64,000 bases of DNA from Hymenopus coronatus (GCA_030762935.1 CM060883.1:99386501-99450500), one strand, 5' to 3'; positions 1-13,820 are shown, numbered from the stretch's first letter. Program-made: numbers and translations. Notes: generated by a model not told the origin, from the sequence alone.

Positions 1-139
1 TACTAGACTCTAATAATAGCCATTCAACTACTAGACTGTAATGCTAGCCTTTCAAATACTAGACTCTAATAATAGCTATTCAACTACTAGACTCTAAAAA
101 TAGCCATTCAACTACTAGACTCTAATAATAGCCATTCAA

Positions 140-690
140 CTACTACACTCTAATAAGAGCCATTCAACTACTAGACTCTAATAATAGCCATTCAACTACT
201 AGACTCTAATGCTAGCCATTCAACTACTAGACTATAATAATAGCCATTCAACTTCTAGACTCTCATACTAGCCATACCACTTACTACACTCTAATAATAG
301 CCATTTAACTACTAGACTCTAATAATAGCCATTCAACTACTAGACTCTAATAATAGCCATTCAACTACTAGACTCTAATAATAGCCATTCAACTACTAGC
401 CTCTCATACTAGCCATTCAACTACTACACTCTAATAATTGTCATTCAACCACTAGACTCTAATAATAGCCATTCAACTACTAGACTCTAATGCTAGCCAT
501 TCAACTACTAGACTATAATAATAGCCATTCAACTTCTAGACTCTCATACTAGCCATACCACTTACTACACTCTAATAATAGCCATTTAACTACTAGACTC
601 TAATAATAGCCACTCAACTACTAGACTCTAAAAATAGCCATTCAACTACTATACTCTAATAATAGCCATTCAACTACTAGACTCTAATGC
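140..690 (+). repeat. 281-bp tandem block duplication (two copies)
   Basis: The ten-monomer stretch from about 140 to 420 recurs at about 421-700, offset 281 bp. Both copies carry in order a TACACTC monomer, an AATGCTAGCC monomer, a GACTATAATAATAG monomer and the 29-bp monomer with ACCACTTACTACAC (TTACTACACT begins at 281 and at 562). The 281-bp offset equals ten monomers plus the one extra T in that 29-bp monomer. The copies differ at scattered bases, for example AAGAGCC against AATTGTC at their left ends. A related third copy lies near 5,581-5,730. Confidence 0.8.
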
Positions 691-1740
691 TAGCCATTCA
701 ACTACTAGACTCTAATAATAGCCATACTAGTACTAGACTCTCATACTAGACATACCATTACTAGACTCTAATAATAGCCATTCAACTACTAGACTCTAAT
801 AATAGATATTCTAGTACTAGACTCTCATACTAGACATACCACTACTAGACTCTAATAATAGCCATTCAACTACTAGACACTCATATTAGACATACCAATA
901 CTAGACTCTAATAATAACCATTCAACTACTAGACTCTAATAATAGCCATTCAACTACTAGACTCTAATAATAGCCATTCAACTACTAGACTCTCATACTA
1001 GACATACCACTATTAGACGCTAATAAGAGCCATTCAACTACTAGACTCTAATAATAGCCATTCAACTACTAGACTCTAATGATAGCCATTCAACTACTTG
1101 CCTCTCATACTAGCCATTCAACTATTAGTCTCTAATAATAGCCATTCAACTACTAGACTCTAATAATAGCCTTTCAACTACTAGACTCTAATAATAGCCA
1201 TTCCAGTACTAGACTCTCATACTAGACATACCACTACTAGACTCTTATAATAGCCATTTAACTTCTAGACTCTAATAATAGGCATTCAACTAATAGACTC
1301 TCATACTAGACTTACCATTATTAGACTCAAATAGTAATCATTCAACAATAGACTCAAATAATAGCCATTCAACTACTAGACTCTCATAATAGACATACCA
1401 CTACTAGACTCTAATAATACCAATTCAACTACTAGACTCTCATACTAGCCATACCACTACTAGACTCTCATAATAGCCATACAACTACTAGAGTCTAAAA
1501 TTAGCCATTCAACTACTAGACTTTAATAATAGCCTATCAACTACTAGACTCTAATAATAGCCATTCAATTACTAGACTCTATTAATAGCCATTCAACTAC
1601 TAGACTCTAATAATAGACATTCAACTACTAGACTCTAATAATAGCCATTCAAGTTCTAGACTCTAATAATAAACATTCAACTACTAGACTCTAATAATAG
1701 CCATTCAACTACTTGACTAATAATAACCATTCAACTACTA
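375..1740 (+). repeat. Left member of a ~1.4-kb duplication (partner 5,535-6,520)
   Basis: Positions about 375-850 match about 5,535-6,010 at an offset of 5,160 bp. Positions about 1,205-1,740 match about 5,972-6,520 at an offset of 4,767 bp. The second half shares rare words such as ACTCTTATAATAG (1241 and 6008), CTTACCATTATTAG and CAACAATAGAC. The change of offset means that about 393 bp (close to 14 monomers) present here between about 850 and 1,205 is missing from the partner. Confidence 0.75.
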
Positions 1741-1742
1741 GA

Positions 1743-3078
1743 CTCTAATTATAGCCATTCCACTATTAGACTCTAATAATAGCCATTCAACTACTAGACT
1801 CTAAAAATAGCCATTCAACTACTAGACTCTGATACTAGGCATACCACTACTAGACTCTAATAATAGCCATTCAACTACTAGACTCTAATAATAGCCATTC
1901 AACTACTAGACTGTAATAATAGCCATTGAACTACTAGACTCTAATAATAGCCATTCAACTACTAGACTCTAATAATAGGCTTTCAGCTACTAGGCACTAA
2001 TAATAGCCATTCAACTTCTAGACACTAATAATAAACATTCAACTACTAGTTTGTAATAATAGCCATTGAACTACTAGACTCTAATAATAGCCATTCAACT
2101 ACTAGCCTCTAATAATAGCCATTCAAGTACTGGACTCTAATAATAGCCATTCAAATACTAGACTCTAATAATAGCCATTCAACTACTAGACTCTAATAAT
2201 AGCCATTCTAGTACTAGACTCTCATACTAGACATACCACTACTTGACTCTAATAATAGCCATTCAACTTCTAGACTCTCATACTAGACATACCAATACTA
2301 GACTCTAATAATAACCATTCAACTATTAGACTCTAATAATAGCCATTCCAGTACTAGACTCTCATACTAGACATACCACTACTAGACTCTAATAATAGCC
2401 ATTTAACTTCTAGACTCTAATAATAGGCATTGAACTACTAGACTCTCATACTAGAAATACCATTATTAGACTCTAATAATAGCCATTCAACTACTAGACT
2501 CTAAGAATAGCCATTCAACTACTAGTCTCTAGACATACCACTACTAGACTCTAATAATAGCAATTCAACTTCTAGACTCTCATACTAGCCATACCACTAC
2601 TAGACTCTCATAATAGCCATACAACTACTAGACTCTAAAATTAGCCATTCAACTACTAGACTCTAATAATAGCCATTCAACTACTAGCCTCTCATACTAG
2701 CCATTCAACTACTAGACTCTAATAATAGCCATTCAACTACTAGACTCTAATAATAGCCATTCAACTACTAGACTCTAATAATAGACATTCAACTACTAGA
2801 CTCTAATAATAGCCATTCAAATTCTAGACTCTAATAATAAACATTCCACTAATAGACTCTAATAATAGCCATTCAACTACTAGACTCTAATAAAAGCCAT
2901 TCAACTACTTGACTAATAATAGCCATTCAACTACTAGACTCTCATACTAGACATACCACAATTAGACTCTATTAATAACCATTCAACTACTTGACTCTAA
3001 TAATAGCCATTCAACTACTAGATTTTCATACTAGACATTCCATTACTAGACTCTAATAATAACCATTCAACTACTAGA
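1743..3078 (+). repeat. Region I HOR, copy 1 (1,336 bp)
   Basis: This copy is anchored on the variant monomer ACTCTAATTATAGCC followed by ATTCCACTATTAG, which starts at 1743 and again at 3079. Other shared markers in the same order are CTGATACTAGGCATACC, GGCTTTCAGCTACTAGGC, AATAATAAACATTC and the 6-bp-shortened TAGTCTCTAGACATACC near 2525. CTGATACTAGGC is likewise 1,336 bp from its counterpart. The unit is about 334 bp shorter than the next copy, roughly twelve monomers. Confidence 0.78.
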
Positions 3079-4748
3079 CTCTAATTATAGCCATTCCACT
3101 ATTAGACTCTAATAATAGCCATTCAACTACTAGACTCTAAAAATAGCCATTCAACTACTAGACTCTGATACTAGGCATACCACTACTAGACTCTAATAAT
3201 AGCCATTCCACTACTAGACTCTAATAAAAGCCATTCAACTACTAGACTGTAATAATAGCCATTGAACTACTAGACTCTAATAATAGCCATTCAACTACTA
3301 GACTCTAATAATAGGCTTTCAGCTACTAGGCACTAATAATAGCCATTCAACTTCTAGACACTAATAATAAACATTCAACTACTAGATTGTAATAATACCC
3401 ATTGAACTACTAGACTCTAATAATACCCATTCAACTACTAGCCTCTAATAATAGCCATTCAAGTACTGGACTCTAATAATAGCCATTCAACTACTAGACT
3501 CTAATAATAGACATTCTAGTACTAGACTCTCATACTAGACATACCACTACTAGACTGTAATAATAGCCATTCAACTTCTAGACTCTCATACTAGACATAC
3601 CAATACTAGACTCTAATAATAACCATTCAACTATTAGACTCTAGTAATAGCCATTCCAGTACTAGACTCTCATACTAGACATACCACTACTAGACTCTAA
3701 TAATAGCCATTTAACTACTAGACTCTAATAATAGCCATTCAACTACTAGACTCTCATACTAGACATACCACTATTAGGCGCTAATAAGAGCCATTCAACT
3801 ACTAGACTCTAATAATAGCCATTCAACTACTAGACTCTAATGATAGCCATTCAACTACTAGACCCTAATAATAGCCATTCAACTACTAGACTCTAATAAT
3901 AGCCATTCAACTACTAGCCTCTCATACTAGCCATTCAACTACTAGACTCTAATAATAGCCATTCAAGTACTAGATTCTAATAATAGCCATTCAACTACAA
4001 GACTGTAATAATAGCCTTTCAACTACTAGACTCTAATAATAGCCATTCCAGTACTAGACTCTCATACTAGACATACCACTACTAGACTCTAATAATAGCC
4101 ATTTAACTTCTAGACTCTAATAATAGGCATTCAACTACTAGACTCTCATACTAGACATACCATTATTAGACTCTAATAATAGCCATTCAACTACTAGACT
4201 CTAAGAATAGCCATTCAATTACTAGTCTCTAGACATACCACTACTAGACTTATAATAGCAATTCAACTACTAGACTCTCATACTAGCCATACCACTACTA
4301 GACTCTCATAATAGCCATACAACTACTAGACTCTAAAATTAGCCATTCAACTACTAGACTCTAATAATACCCTATCAACTACTAAACTCTAATAATAGCC
4401 ATTCAACTACTAGACTCTAATAATAGCCATTCAACTACTAGACTCTAATAATAGACGTTCAACTACTAGACTCTAATAATAGCCATTCAACTACTACACT
4501 CTAATAATAAACATTCCACTACTAGACTCTAATAATAGCCATTCAACTACTAGACTCTAATAAAAGCCATTCAACTACTTGACCAATAATAGCCATTCAA
4601 CTAATAGACTCTCATACTAGACATACCACTATTAGACTCTATTAATAACCATTCAACTACTTGACTCTAATAATAGCCATTCAACTACTAAATTTTCATA
4701 CTAGACATTCCATTACTAGACTCTAGTAATCACCATTCAACTACTAGA
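3079..4748 (+). repeat. Region I HOR, copy 2 (1,670 bp)
   Basis: This copy runs from the second ATTATAG anchor (3079) to the third (4749). The distances between markers GGCTTTCAGC (3315 and 4985), CTAGGCATACC and CATTCTAGT (3512 and 5182) are all exactly 1,670 bp. It also carries GGCGCTAATAAGAGCC near 3775, which reappears in copy 3, and the 6-bp-shortened TAGTCTCTAGACATACC at about 4221-4240. Confidence 0.78.
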
Positions 4749-5530
4749 CTCTAATTATAGCCATTCCACTATTAGACTCTAATAATAGCCATTCAACTAC
4801 TAGACTCTAAAAATAGCCATTCAACTACTAGAGTCTGATACTAGGCATACCACTACTAGACTCTAATAATAGCCATTCAAATACTAGACTCTAATAATAG
4901 CCATTCAACTACTAGACTGTAATAATAGCCATTCAACTACTAGACTCTAATAATAGCCATTCAACTACTAGACTCTAATAATAGGCTTTCAGCTACTAGG
5001 CACTAATAATATCCATTCAACTTCTAGACACTAATAATAAACATTCAACTACTAGATTGTAATAATAGCCATTGAACTACTAGACTCTAATAATACCCAT
5101 TCAACTACTAGCCTCTAATAATAGCCATTCAAGTACTGGACTCTAATAATAGCCATTCAACTAGTAGACTCTAATAATAGCCATTCTAGTACTAGACTCT
5201 CATACTAGACATACCACTACTAGACTCTAATAATAGCCATTCAACTTCTAGACTCTCATACTAGACATACCAATACTAGACTCTAATAATAGCCATTCAA
5301 CTACTTGACTCTAATAATAGCCATTCAACTACTAGACTCTCATACTAGACATACCACTATTAGGCGCTAATAAGAGCCATTCAACTACTAGACTCTAATA
5401 ATAGCCATTCAACTACTAGACTCTAATGATAGCCATTCAACTACTAGACCCTAATAATAGCCATTCAATTACTAGACTCTAATAATAGCCATTCAACTAC
5501 TAGCCTCTCATACTAGCCATTCAACTACAA
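4749..5530 (+). repeat. Region I HOR, copy 3 (partial, 84-bp deletion)
   Basis: This is a partial third copy. Up to about 5,290 it matches copy 2 at an offset of 1,670 bp. Downstream the same words (TTAGGCGC at 3774 and 5360; CCTCTCATACTAGCC at 3918 and 5504) match at an offset of 1,586 bp. The offset drops by exactly 84 bp, or three monomers, so three monomers were lost between about 5,280 and 5,340. The match fades near 5,530, where the 5,535-6,520 duplication begins. Confidence 0.75.
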
Positions 5531-5534
5531 GACT

Positions 5535-6520
5535 CTAATAATAGCCATTCAACTACTAGCCTCTCATACTAGCCATTCAACTACTACACTCTAATAATAG
5601 TCATTCAACCACTAGACTCTAATAATAGCCATTCAACTACTAGACTCTAATTCTAGCCATTCAACTACTAGACTATAATAATAGCCATTCAACTTCTAGA
5701 CTCTCATACTAGCCATACCACTTACTACACTCTAATAATAGCCATTTAACTACTAGACTCTAATAATAGCCATTCAACTACTAGACTCTAGAAATAGCCA
5801 TTCAACTACTATACTCTAATAATAGCCATTCAACTACTAGACTCTAATGCTAGCCATTCAACTACTAGACTCTAATAATAGCCATTGTAGTACTAGACTC
5901 TCATACTAGACATACCACTACTAGACTCTAATAATAGCCATTCAACTACTAGACTCTAATAATAGCTATTCTAGTACTAGGCTCTCATACTAGACATACC
6001 ACTACTAGACTCTTATAATAGCCATTTAACTTCTAGACTCTAAAAATAGGCATTCAACTAATAGACTCTCATACTAGACTTACCATTATTAGACTCTAAT
6101 AGTAATCATTCAACAATAGACTCAAATAATAGCCATTCAACTACTAGACTCTCATAATAGACATACCACTACTAGACTCTAATAATAGCAATTCAACTAC
6201 TAGACTCTCATACTAGCCATACCACTACTAGACTCTCATAATAGCCATACAACTACTAGACTCTAAAATTAGCCATTCAACTACTAGACTTTAATAATAG
6301 CCTATGAACTACTAGACTCTAATAATAGCCATTCAATTACTAGACTCTATTAATAGCCATTCAACTACTAGACTCTAATAATAGACATTCAACTACTAGA
6401 CTCTAATAATAGCCATTCAAGTTCTAGACTCTAATAATAAACATTCAACTACTAGACTCTAATAATAGCCATTCAACTACTAGACTCTAATAAAAGCCAT
6501 TCAACTACTTGACTAATAAT
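5535..6520 (+). repeat. Right member of the ~1.4-kb duplication, shortened
   Basis: This is the partner of about 375-1,740. It repeats the 29-bp TTACTACAC monomer (near 5,722), the AATGCTAGCC monomers and, after a junction near 6,000, the CTTACCATTATTAG and CAACAATAGAC words. Compared with the left member, about 393 bp is missing at that junction. Confidence 0.75.
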
Positions 6521-7260
6521 AGCCATTCAACTACTAGACTCTCATACTAGACATACCACAATTAGACTCTATTAATAACCATTCAACTACTAGACTCTAA
6601 TTATAGCCATTCCAGTATTAGACTCTAATAATAGCCATTCAACTACTAGACTCTAATAATAGCCATTCCAGTATTAGACTCTAATAATAGCCATTCAACT
6701 ACTAGACTCTAATAATAGCTATTCAACTACTAGACTCTGATACTAGCCATACCACTACTAGACTCTAATAATAGCCATTCAACTACTAGACTCTAATAAT
6801 AGCCATTCAACTACTAGACTGTAATAATAGCCATTCAACAACTAGACTCTAATAATAGGCTTTCAGCTACTAGGCTCTAATAATAGCCATTCAACTTCTA
6901 GACACTAATAATAAACATTCAACTACTAGATTGTAATAATAGCCATTCAACTTCTAGACTGTAATGAAAAACATTCAACTACTAGACTCTAATAATAGCA
7001 ATTCCAGTACTAGACTCTCATACTAGACATACCACTACTAGACTCTAATAATAGCCATTTAACTTCTAGACTCTAATAATAGGCATTCAACTACAAGACT
7101 CTCATACTAGACATACCAATACTAGACTCTAATAATAACCATTCAGCTATTGGACTCTAATAATAGCCATTCCAGTACTAGACTCTCATACTAGACATAC
7201 CACTACTAGACTCTAATAATAGCAATTCAACTACTAGACTCTAATATTAGCCATTCAACT

Positions 7261-7596
7261 ACTAGACTCTCATACTAAACATACCACTATTAGGCGCTAA
7301 TAAGAGCCATTCAACTACTAGAGTCTAATAATAGCCCTTCAACTACTAGACTCTAATGATAGCCATTCAACTACTAGACTCTAATAATAACCATTCAACT
7401 ACTAGCCTCTCATACTAGCCATTCAACTACTAGACTCTCATACTAAACATACCACTATTAGGCGCTAATAAGAGCCATTCAACTACTAGACTCTAATAAT
7501 AGCCCTTCAACTACTAGACCCTAATAATAGCCATTCAACTACTAGACTCTAATAATAACCATTCAACTACTAGCCTCTCATACTAGCCATTCAACT
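7261..7596 (+). repeat. 168-bp (six-monomer) tandem duplication
   Basis: Two adjacent copies of six monomers are present. The rare words TAGGCGCTAATAAGAGCC (7291 and 7459) and AGCCCTTCAAC (CCCTTC at 7335 and 7503) both recur at exactly 168 bp, as does the order of a TAATAACCATTC monomer and an AGCCTCTCATACTAGCC monomer. Only a few base differences separate the copies, so the duplication is probably recent compared with its surroundings. Confidence 0.8.
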
Positions 7597-8339
7597 ACTA
7601 GACTCTAATAATAGACATTCAACTACTAGACACTAATAATAGCCATTCAACTACTAGACTCTAATAATAGCCATTCAAGTACTAGATTCTAATAATAGCC
7701 ATTCAACTACAAGACTGTAATAATAGCCTTTCAACTAATAGACTCTAGTAATAGCCATTCCAGTACTAAACTCTCATACTTGTCATACCACTACTAGACT
7801 CTAATAATAGCTATTCAACTGCAAGACTTTCATACTAGACATTCCATTACTAGACTCTAATAATAGCCATTCAACTACTAGACTCTAATTATAGCCATTC
7901 CACTATTAGACTCTAATAATAGCCATTTAACTTCTAGACCCTAATAATAGGCATTCAACTACTAGACTCTCATACTAGACATACCATTATTAGACTCTAA
8001 TAATAGCCATTCAACTACTAGACTCTCATACTAGACATACCATTACTAGACTTTAATAATAGCAATTCAACTACTAGACTCTCATACTAGCCATACTACT
8101 ACCAGACTCTCATAATAGTCATACAACTACTAGACTCTAAAATTAGCCATTCAACTACTAGACTCTAATAATAGCCTATCAACTACTAGACACTAGTAAT
8201 AGCCATTCAACTACTAGACTCTAATTATAGCCATTCAACTACTAGACTCTAATAATAGACATACAACTACTAGACTCTAATAATAGCCATTCAACTTCTA
8301 GACTCTAATAATAAACATTCAACTACTAGACTCTAATAA

Positions 8340-8880
8340 TAGCCATTCAACTACTAGACTCTGATACTAGCCATACCACTACTAGACTCTAATAATAGCC
8401 ATTCAACTACTAGACTCTAATAATAGTTATTCAACTACTAGACTGTAATAATAGCCATTGAAATACTAGACTCTAATAATAGCCATTCAACTACTAGACT
8501 CTGATACTAGCCATACCACTACTAGACTCTCATAATAGCCATTCAACTACTAGACTCTAATAATAGCTATTCAACTACTAGACTGTAATAATAGCCATTG
8601 AACTACTAGACTCTAATAATAGCCATTCAACTACTAGACTCTAATAATAGGCTTTCAGCTACTAGGCTCTAATAATAGCCAATCAACTTCTAGACTCTAA
8701 CAATAAACATTCAACTACTAGACTGTAATAATAGCCATTGAACTACTAGACTCTAATAATAGCCATTCAACTACTAGAATCTAATAATAGGCTTTCAGCT
8801 ACTAGGCTCTAATAATAGCCATTCAACTTCTAGACTCTAATAATAAACATTCAACTACTAGACTCTAATAATAGCAATTC
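8340..8880 (+). repeat. Two 140-bp (five-monomer) duplications
   Basis: CTGATACTAGCC occurs at 8361 and 8501, and GGCTTTCAGC at 8651 and 8791. Both pairs are exactly 140 bp apart, or five monomers. The surrounding GACTGTAATAATAGCC and CATTGAA monomers are shared too. The array here appears to have grown by repeated five-monomer steps. Confidence 0.75.
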
Positions 8881-9089
8881 CAGTATTAGACTCTCATATT
8901 AGACATACCACTACTAGACTCTAATAATAGCCGTTCAACTGCTAGACTCTAATAATAGCCATTCAACTACTAGACTTTCATACTAGACATACCACTTCTA
9001 GACTCTAATAATAGCTATTCAACTGCAAGACTTTCATACTAGACATTCCATTACTAGACTCTAATAATAGCCATTCAACTACTAGACTC

Positions 9090-12000
9090 TAATTATAGCC
9101 ATTCCACTATTAGACTCTAATAATAGCCATTCAACTACTAGACTCTAATAATAGCTATTCAACTACTAGACCCTAATTATAACCATTCCACTACTAGACT
9201 CTAATAATAGCCATTCAACTACTAGACTGTAATAATAGCCATTCAACTACAAGACTCTAATAATAACCATTCAACTACTAGACTCTCATATAAGACATAC
9301 CACAATTAGACTCTATTAATAGCCATTAAACTACTAGACTCTAATAATAGCAATTCAACTACTAGACTCTCATACTAGACATACCACTACTAGACGCTAA
9401 TAATAGCCATTCAACTACTAGACTCTCATACTAGCCATACCACTACTTGACCCTAATAATAGCCTTTCAACTACTAGTCTCTAATAATAGGCATTCAACT
9501 ACTAGATTCTCATACTAGACATACCACTACTAGATTCTAATAATAGCCATTCAACTACTAGATTCTAATAATAGCCATTCAACAACTAGTCTCTAATGCT
9601 AGCCATTCAACTACTAGACCCTTATACTAGCCACACCACTACTAGACTCTCATAATAGCCATTCAACTACTAGACTCTAATAATAGTCATTCAACTACTA
9701 GACTCTAATAATAGCCATTCCACTATTAGACTCTAATGATAGTCATTCAACTACTAGACTCCAATAATAACCATTCAACTACTAGACTTTCATACTAGCC
9801 GTACCACTACTAGACTCTAATGCTGCCCATTCCACGACTGGATTCTAATAATAGCCAAACCACTACTAGACTCTAATACTAGCCATTCCACTTCTAGACT
9901 CTAATGTAGGCCTTACCACTACTGGACTCTAATGCTAGCTGTACCACTACTAGACTCTACTGCTAGCCATTCCACTACTAGTCTTTATTGCTAGCCATAC
10001 CACTACTGGACTCTAATGCTAGCTATTCCAGAACTAGACTCTAATGCTAGCCGTACCATTACTAGACCCTAATGCTAACAGTTCCACTATTGGATTTTAA
10101 TGCTATCCGTACCACTACTGGACACTAATGCTAGCCGTACCACGGCTGGACGTTAATACTAGCCATACCACTACTGGACCCTAATGCTAGCCGTACCACT
10201 AGTAGACTAATTCTAGCCATTCTACTACTAGACTCTAATGCTAGCCGTACCACTACTAGACTCTAATACTAGCCATACCACTACTGGACTCTCATGCTAG
10301 ACGTACTACTACTAGACTAATGCTAGCCATTCCACTACTAGACTCTAATGCTAGCCGTATCACTACTGGAACTTAATGCTAGCCGTACCAGCACTAGACT
10401 CTAATACTAGCCACTCCACTACTGGACTCTAACACTAGCCATTCCACTACTGGAGTTTAATAATAGCTATTCAACTACTGGTCTCTAATGCTAGCCACTC
10501 CACTACTGGATTCTAGTACTAGCCATATCACTACTAGACTAATGCTATCCATTCCATTACTAGAATCTAAAGCTAAACCATTCCACTACTGGTCTCTAAT
10601 AATAGCCATTACACTACTATTCTCTAATATTAGCCATTCCACTACTGGACTCTAATAATAGCAATTCCACTACTGCACTCTAATGCTAGCCGTACCACTA
10701 CTGGACTCTAATGCTAGCCATTCAACTACTAGACTCTAATAATAGCCATTCAACTACTAGACTCTAATAATAGCCATTCAACTACTAGACTCTAATAATA
10801 GCCATTCAAATACTAGACTCTAATAATAGCCATTCAACTACTAGACTCTAATAATAGCCATTCAACTACTAGACCATCATAATAGCCATTCCACTACTAG
10901 TCTCTAATACTAGCCATTCCACTTCTTGACTCTAATAATAGCCATTCCACTATTGGACTCAAATAATAGCCATTCCACTACTACACTCTAATGCTAGCCG
11001 TACCACTAATGGACTCTAATGTTAGGCATTCAACTACTAGACTCGAATAATAGCCATTCCACTACTACACTCTAATGCTAGCCGTACCACTACTGGACTC
11101 TAGTGCTAGCCATTCAACCACTAGACTCTAATAATAGCCATTCAACTACTAGACTCTAATAATAGCCATTAAACTACTAGAGTTTAATGCTAGCCATTCC
11201 ACTACTGGACTCTAATAATAGCAATACCACTACTACACTCTAATGCTAGCCGTACCACTACTGTACTCTAATGGTAGCCATTCAACTACTAGACTCTAAT
11301 GCTAGCCATTCAACTGCTATACTCTAATGCTAGCCATTCAACTACTAGACTCTAATGCTAGCCATTCAACTACTAGACTCTAATAATAGCCATTCAACTA
11401 CTAGACTCTCATACTAGACATAGCACTGCTATACTCGCATACTAGCCATACTACTATTACACTCTCATACTAGACATACCACTAGTACACTCTAATGATA
11501 GCCATTCAACTACTAGACTCTCATATTAGACATACCAATACTACACTCTAGTGATAGCCATTCAACTACTAGACTCTCATACTAGACATACCACTACTAC
11601 ACTCTAATAATAGCCATTCAACTACTAGACTCTCATACTAGACATACCACTACTATACTCTAATGAGAGCCATTCAACTACTAGACTCTAATAATAGCCA
11701 TTCAACTACTAGATTCTAATGCTAGACATTCAACTACTAGACTATAATAATAGACATTCAACTACTAGACTCTCATACTAGCCATACCACTTACTACACT
11801 CTAATAATAGCCATTCAACTACTATACTCTAATAGCCATTCAACTGCTAGAGTCTAATGCTAGCCATTCAACTACTAGACTCTAATAATAGCCATTCAAC
11901 TACTAGACTCTCATACTAGCCATTCAACTTCTACACTCTAATAATAACCATTCAACTACTAGACTCTAATAATAGCCATTCAACTACTAGACTCAAATGC

Positions 12001-13813
12001 TAGCCATTCAACTACTAGACTCTAATAATATCCATTCAACTACTAGACACAAATGCTAGCCATTCAAATACTTGACTCTAATAATAGCCATTACACTACT
12101 AGACTCTAAAAATAGCCATTCAACTACTATACTCTAATAGAATCCATTCAACTACTAAACTCTAATGCTAGCCATTCAACTCCTAGACTCTAATAATAGC
12201 CATTCAACTACTAGACTCTAATAATAGCCATTCCAGTACTATACCCTCATACTAGACATACCACTACTAGACTCTAATAATAGCCAATCAACTACTAGAC
12301 TCCCATACTAGACATACCACTACTAGACTCTCTTAATAACCATTCAACTATTTGAGTCTAATAAAGCCATTCGAGTACTAGACTCTCATACTAGACATAC
12401 CACTACCAGACTCTAATAATAGCCATTCAACTACTAGACACTAATAATAGCCATTCAACTACTAGACTCTCATGCTAGACATACCACTATTAGACGCTAA
12501 TAATAGTCATTCAACTACTAGACTCTAAGAACAGCCATTCAACTACTAGACTCTGATAATAGCCATTAAACTACTAGACTCTAATAATAGCCGTTCAACT
12601 ACTAGACTCTCATACTAGACATACCACTACTAGACTCTAATAATAGCCATTCATTTACTAGACTCTAATAATAGCCATTCAACTACTAGACTCTTATAAT
12701 AGCCATTCAACTACGAGACTCTAATAATAGGCATTCAACTACTAGACTCTAATAATATCCATTCAACTTCTAGACCATAATAATAAACATTCAACTACTA
12801 GACGCTAATAATAGCCATTCCAGTACTAGACTCTCATACTAGACATACCACTACTAGACTCTAATAATAGCCATTCCACTACTAGACTCTAATAATAGCC
12901 ATTCAACTACTAGACGCTAATGCTAGCCATTCAACTACTAGACTCTTAATCTAGCCATTCAACTACTAGACTCTAATAATAGCCATTCAACTACTAGACT
13001 GTCATACTAGACATAACACTACTAGACTCTAATAATACCCATTCAACTACTAGACTCTAAAAATAGCCTATCAACTACTAGACTCTAATAATAGCCATTC
13101 AACTACTAGACTCTAATAATAGCCATTCAACTACTGGACTCTAATAATAGCCATTCAACTACTAGACTCTAATAATAGCCATTCCAGTACTAGACCCTCA
13201 TACTAGACATACCACTACTAGACTCTAATAATAGCCAATCAACTACTAGACTCCTATACTAGACATACCACTACTAGACTCTCTTAATAACCATTCAACT
13301 ATTAGAGTCTAATAATAGCCATTCCAGTACTACACTCTCATACTAGACATACCACTACCAGACTCTAATAATAGCCATTCAACTACTAGACACTAATTAT
13401 AGCCATTCAACTACTAGACTCTCATGCTAGACATACCACTATTAGACGCTAATAATAGTCATTCAACTACTAGACTCTAAGAATAGCCATTCAACTACTA
13501 GACTCTAATAATAGCCATTAAACTACTAGACTCTAATAATAGCCGTTCAACTACTAGACTCTCATACTAGACATACCACTACTAGACTCTAATAATAGCC
13601 ATTCATTTACTAGACTCTAATAATAGCCATTCAACTACTAGACTCTTATAATAGCCATTCAACTACTAGACTCTAATAATAGGCATTCAACTACTAGACT
13701 CTAATAATATCCATTCAACTTCTAGACCATAATAATAAACATTCAACTACTAGACTCTAATAATAGCCATTCCAGTACTAGACTCTCATACTAGACATAC
13801 CACTACTAGACTC
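9090..13813 (+). repeat. 4,724-bp higher-order repeat, copy 1
   Basis: This is the first of three head-to-tail copies of a HOR of about 169 monomers. Three independent markers repeat at exactly 4,724 bp: CTCATATAAGAC, CTTTATTGCTAGCC (9983, 14707, 19431) and TAGCACTGCT (11421, 16145, 20869). The internal order is A/B monomers, then a C-type cluster (about 9,830-10,560), mixed A/C monomers to about 11,390, B-A dimers to about 11,680, then A/B monomers. The length is not a multiple of 28 because a few monomers carry small indels, for example GACTAATG lacking three bases. The copies differ only at scattered bases, for example GATTCTAATAATAG near 9840 against GACTCTAATAATAG in copy 2. Confidence 0.92.
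9830..10560 (+). repeat. C-type monomer cluster 1
   Basis: This is a run of monomers with TAATGCTAGCC, GTACCACTACTGG or close relatives. It is more GC-rich than the flanks and carries CpG in GCCGTACC. The run has a fixed order of landmark monomers: GCCTTACCAC, GCTGTACCAC, CTCTACTGCTAGCC, CTTTATTGCTAGCC (9983), TAACAGTTCC, GCTATCCGTACC, CACGGCTGGAC, and 25-bp monomers with GACTAATGCTAGCC. The same order recurs in clusters 2-6. Confidence 0.85.
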
Positions 13814-13820
13814 TAATAAT
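12231..13820 (+). repeat. Internal duplication at ~952-bp spacing within the 4,724-bp HOR
   Basis: About 640 bp starting at 12,231 is repeated starting at 13,182. Shared landmarks are ATTCCAGTACTA with CCCTCATACTAG, AGCCAATC, TCTCTTAATAACC, CTCATGCTAGAC (12471 and 13423), GCCGTTCAAC, ATTCATTTACTAG and CCATAATAATAAAC. The spacing is 951-952 bp, or 34 monomers. The pair recurs in HOR copies 2 and 3, so the duplication predates amplification of the HOR. Confidence 0.8.

Larger units (their letters stand above)
1..9090 (+). repeat. Region I: A/B-type monomers with mixed, partly decayed HORs
   Basis: This stretch consists almost only of A-type monomers (TAATAATAG then CCATTCAAC) and B-type monomers (CATACTAG then ACATACCAC). 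C-type monomers carrying GCCGTACC are absent or nearly so. Monomers with TAATGCTAGCC occur singly. Several diagnostic variants recur at long intervals: GGCTTTCAGC at 1979, 3315, 4985, 6859, 8651 and 8791; AAAATTAGCC near 1497, 2637, 4337 and 6257; and the shortened monomer TACTTGACTAATAA near 2910, 4577 and 6507. These show that the region was built by successive block duplications. Its right edge is where exact correspondence with the 4,724-bp HOR begins, about 9,080-9,100. Confidence 0.85.
6520..9090 (+). repeat. Region I distal part: A/B monomers with small duplications
   Basis: This part is made of A- and B-type monomers carrying the same rare words as the HOR copies to the left (ACTTGACTAATAATAG, GGCTTTCAGC, ATTATAGCC) but without a long exact period. 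It contains the 168-bp and 140-bp duplications listed separately. No other structure is visible. Confidence 0.75.

Noticed and set aside
2200..2222. 10-bp palindrome CTAGTACTAG as a possible protein site or hairpin
   Set aside because: It arises from single-base variants of the ordinary CAACTACTAG junction, recurs wherever that variant was duplicated, and has no loop or partner. There is no sign of independent function.
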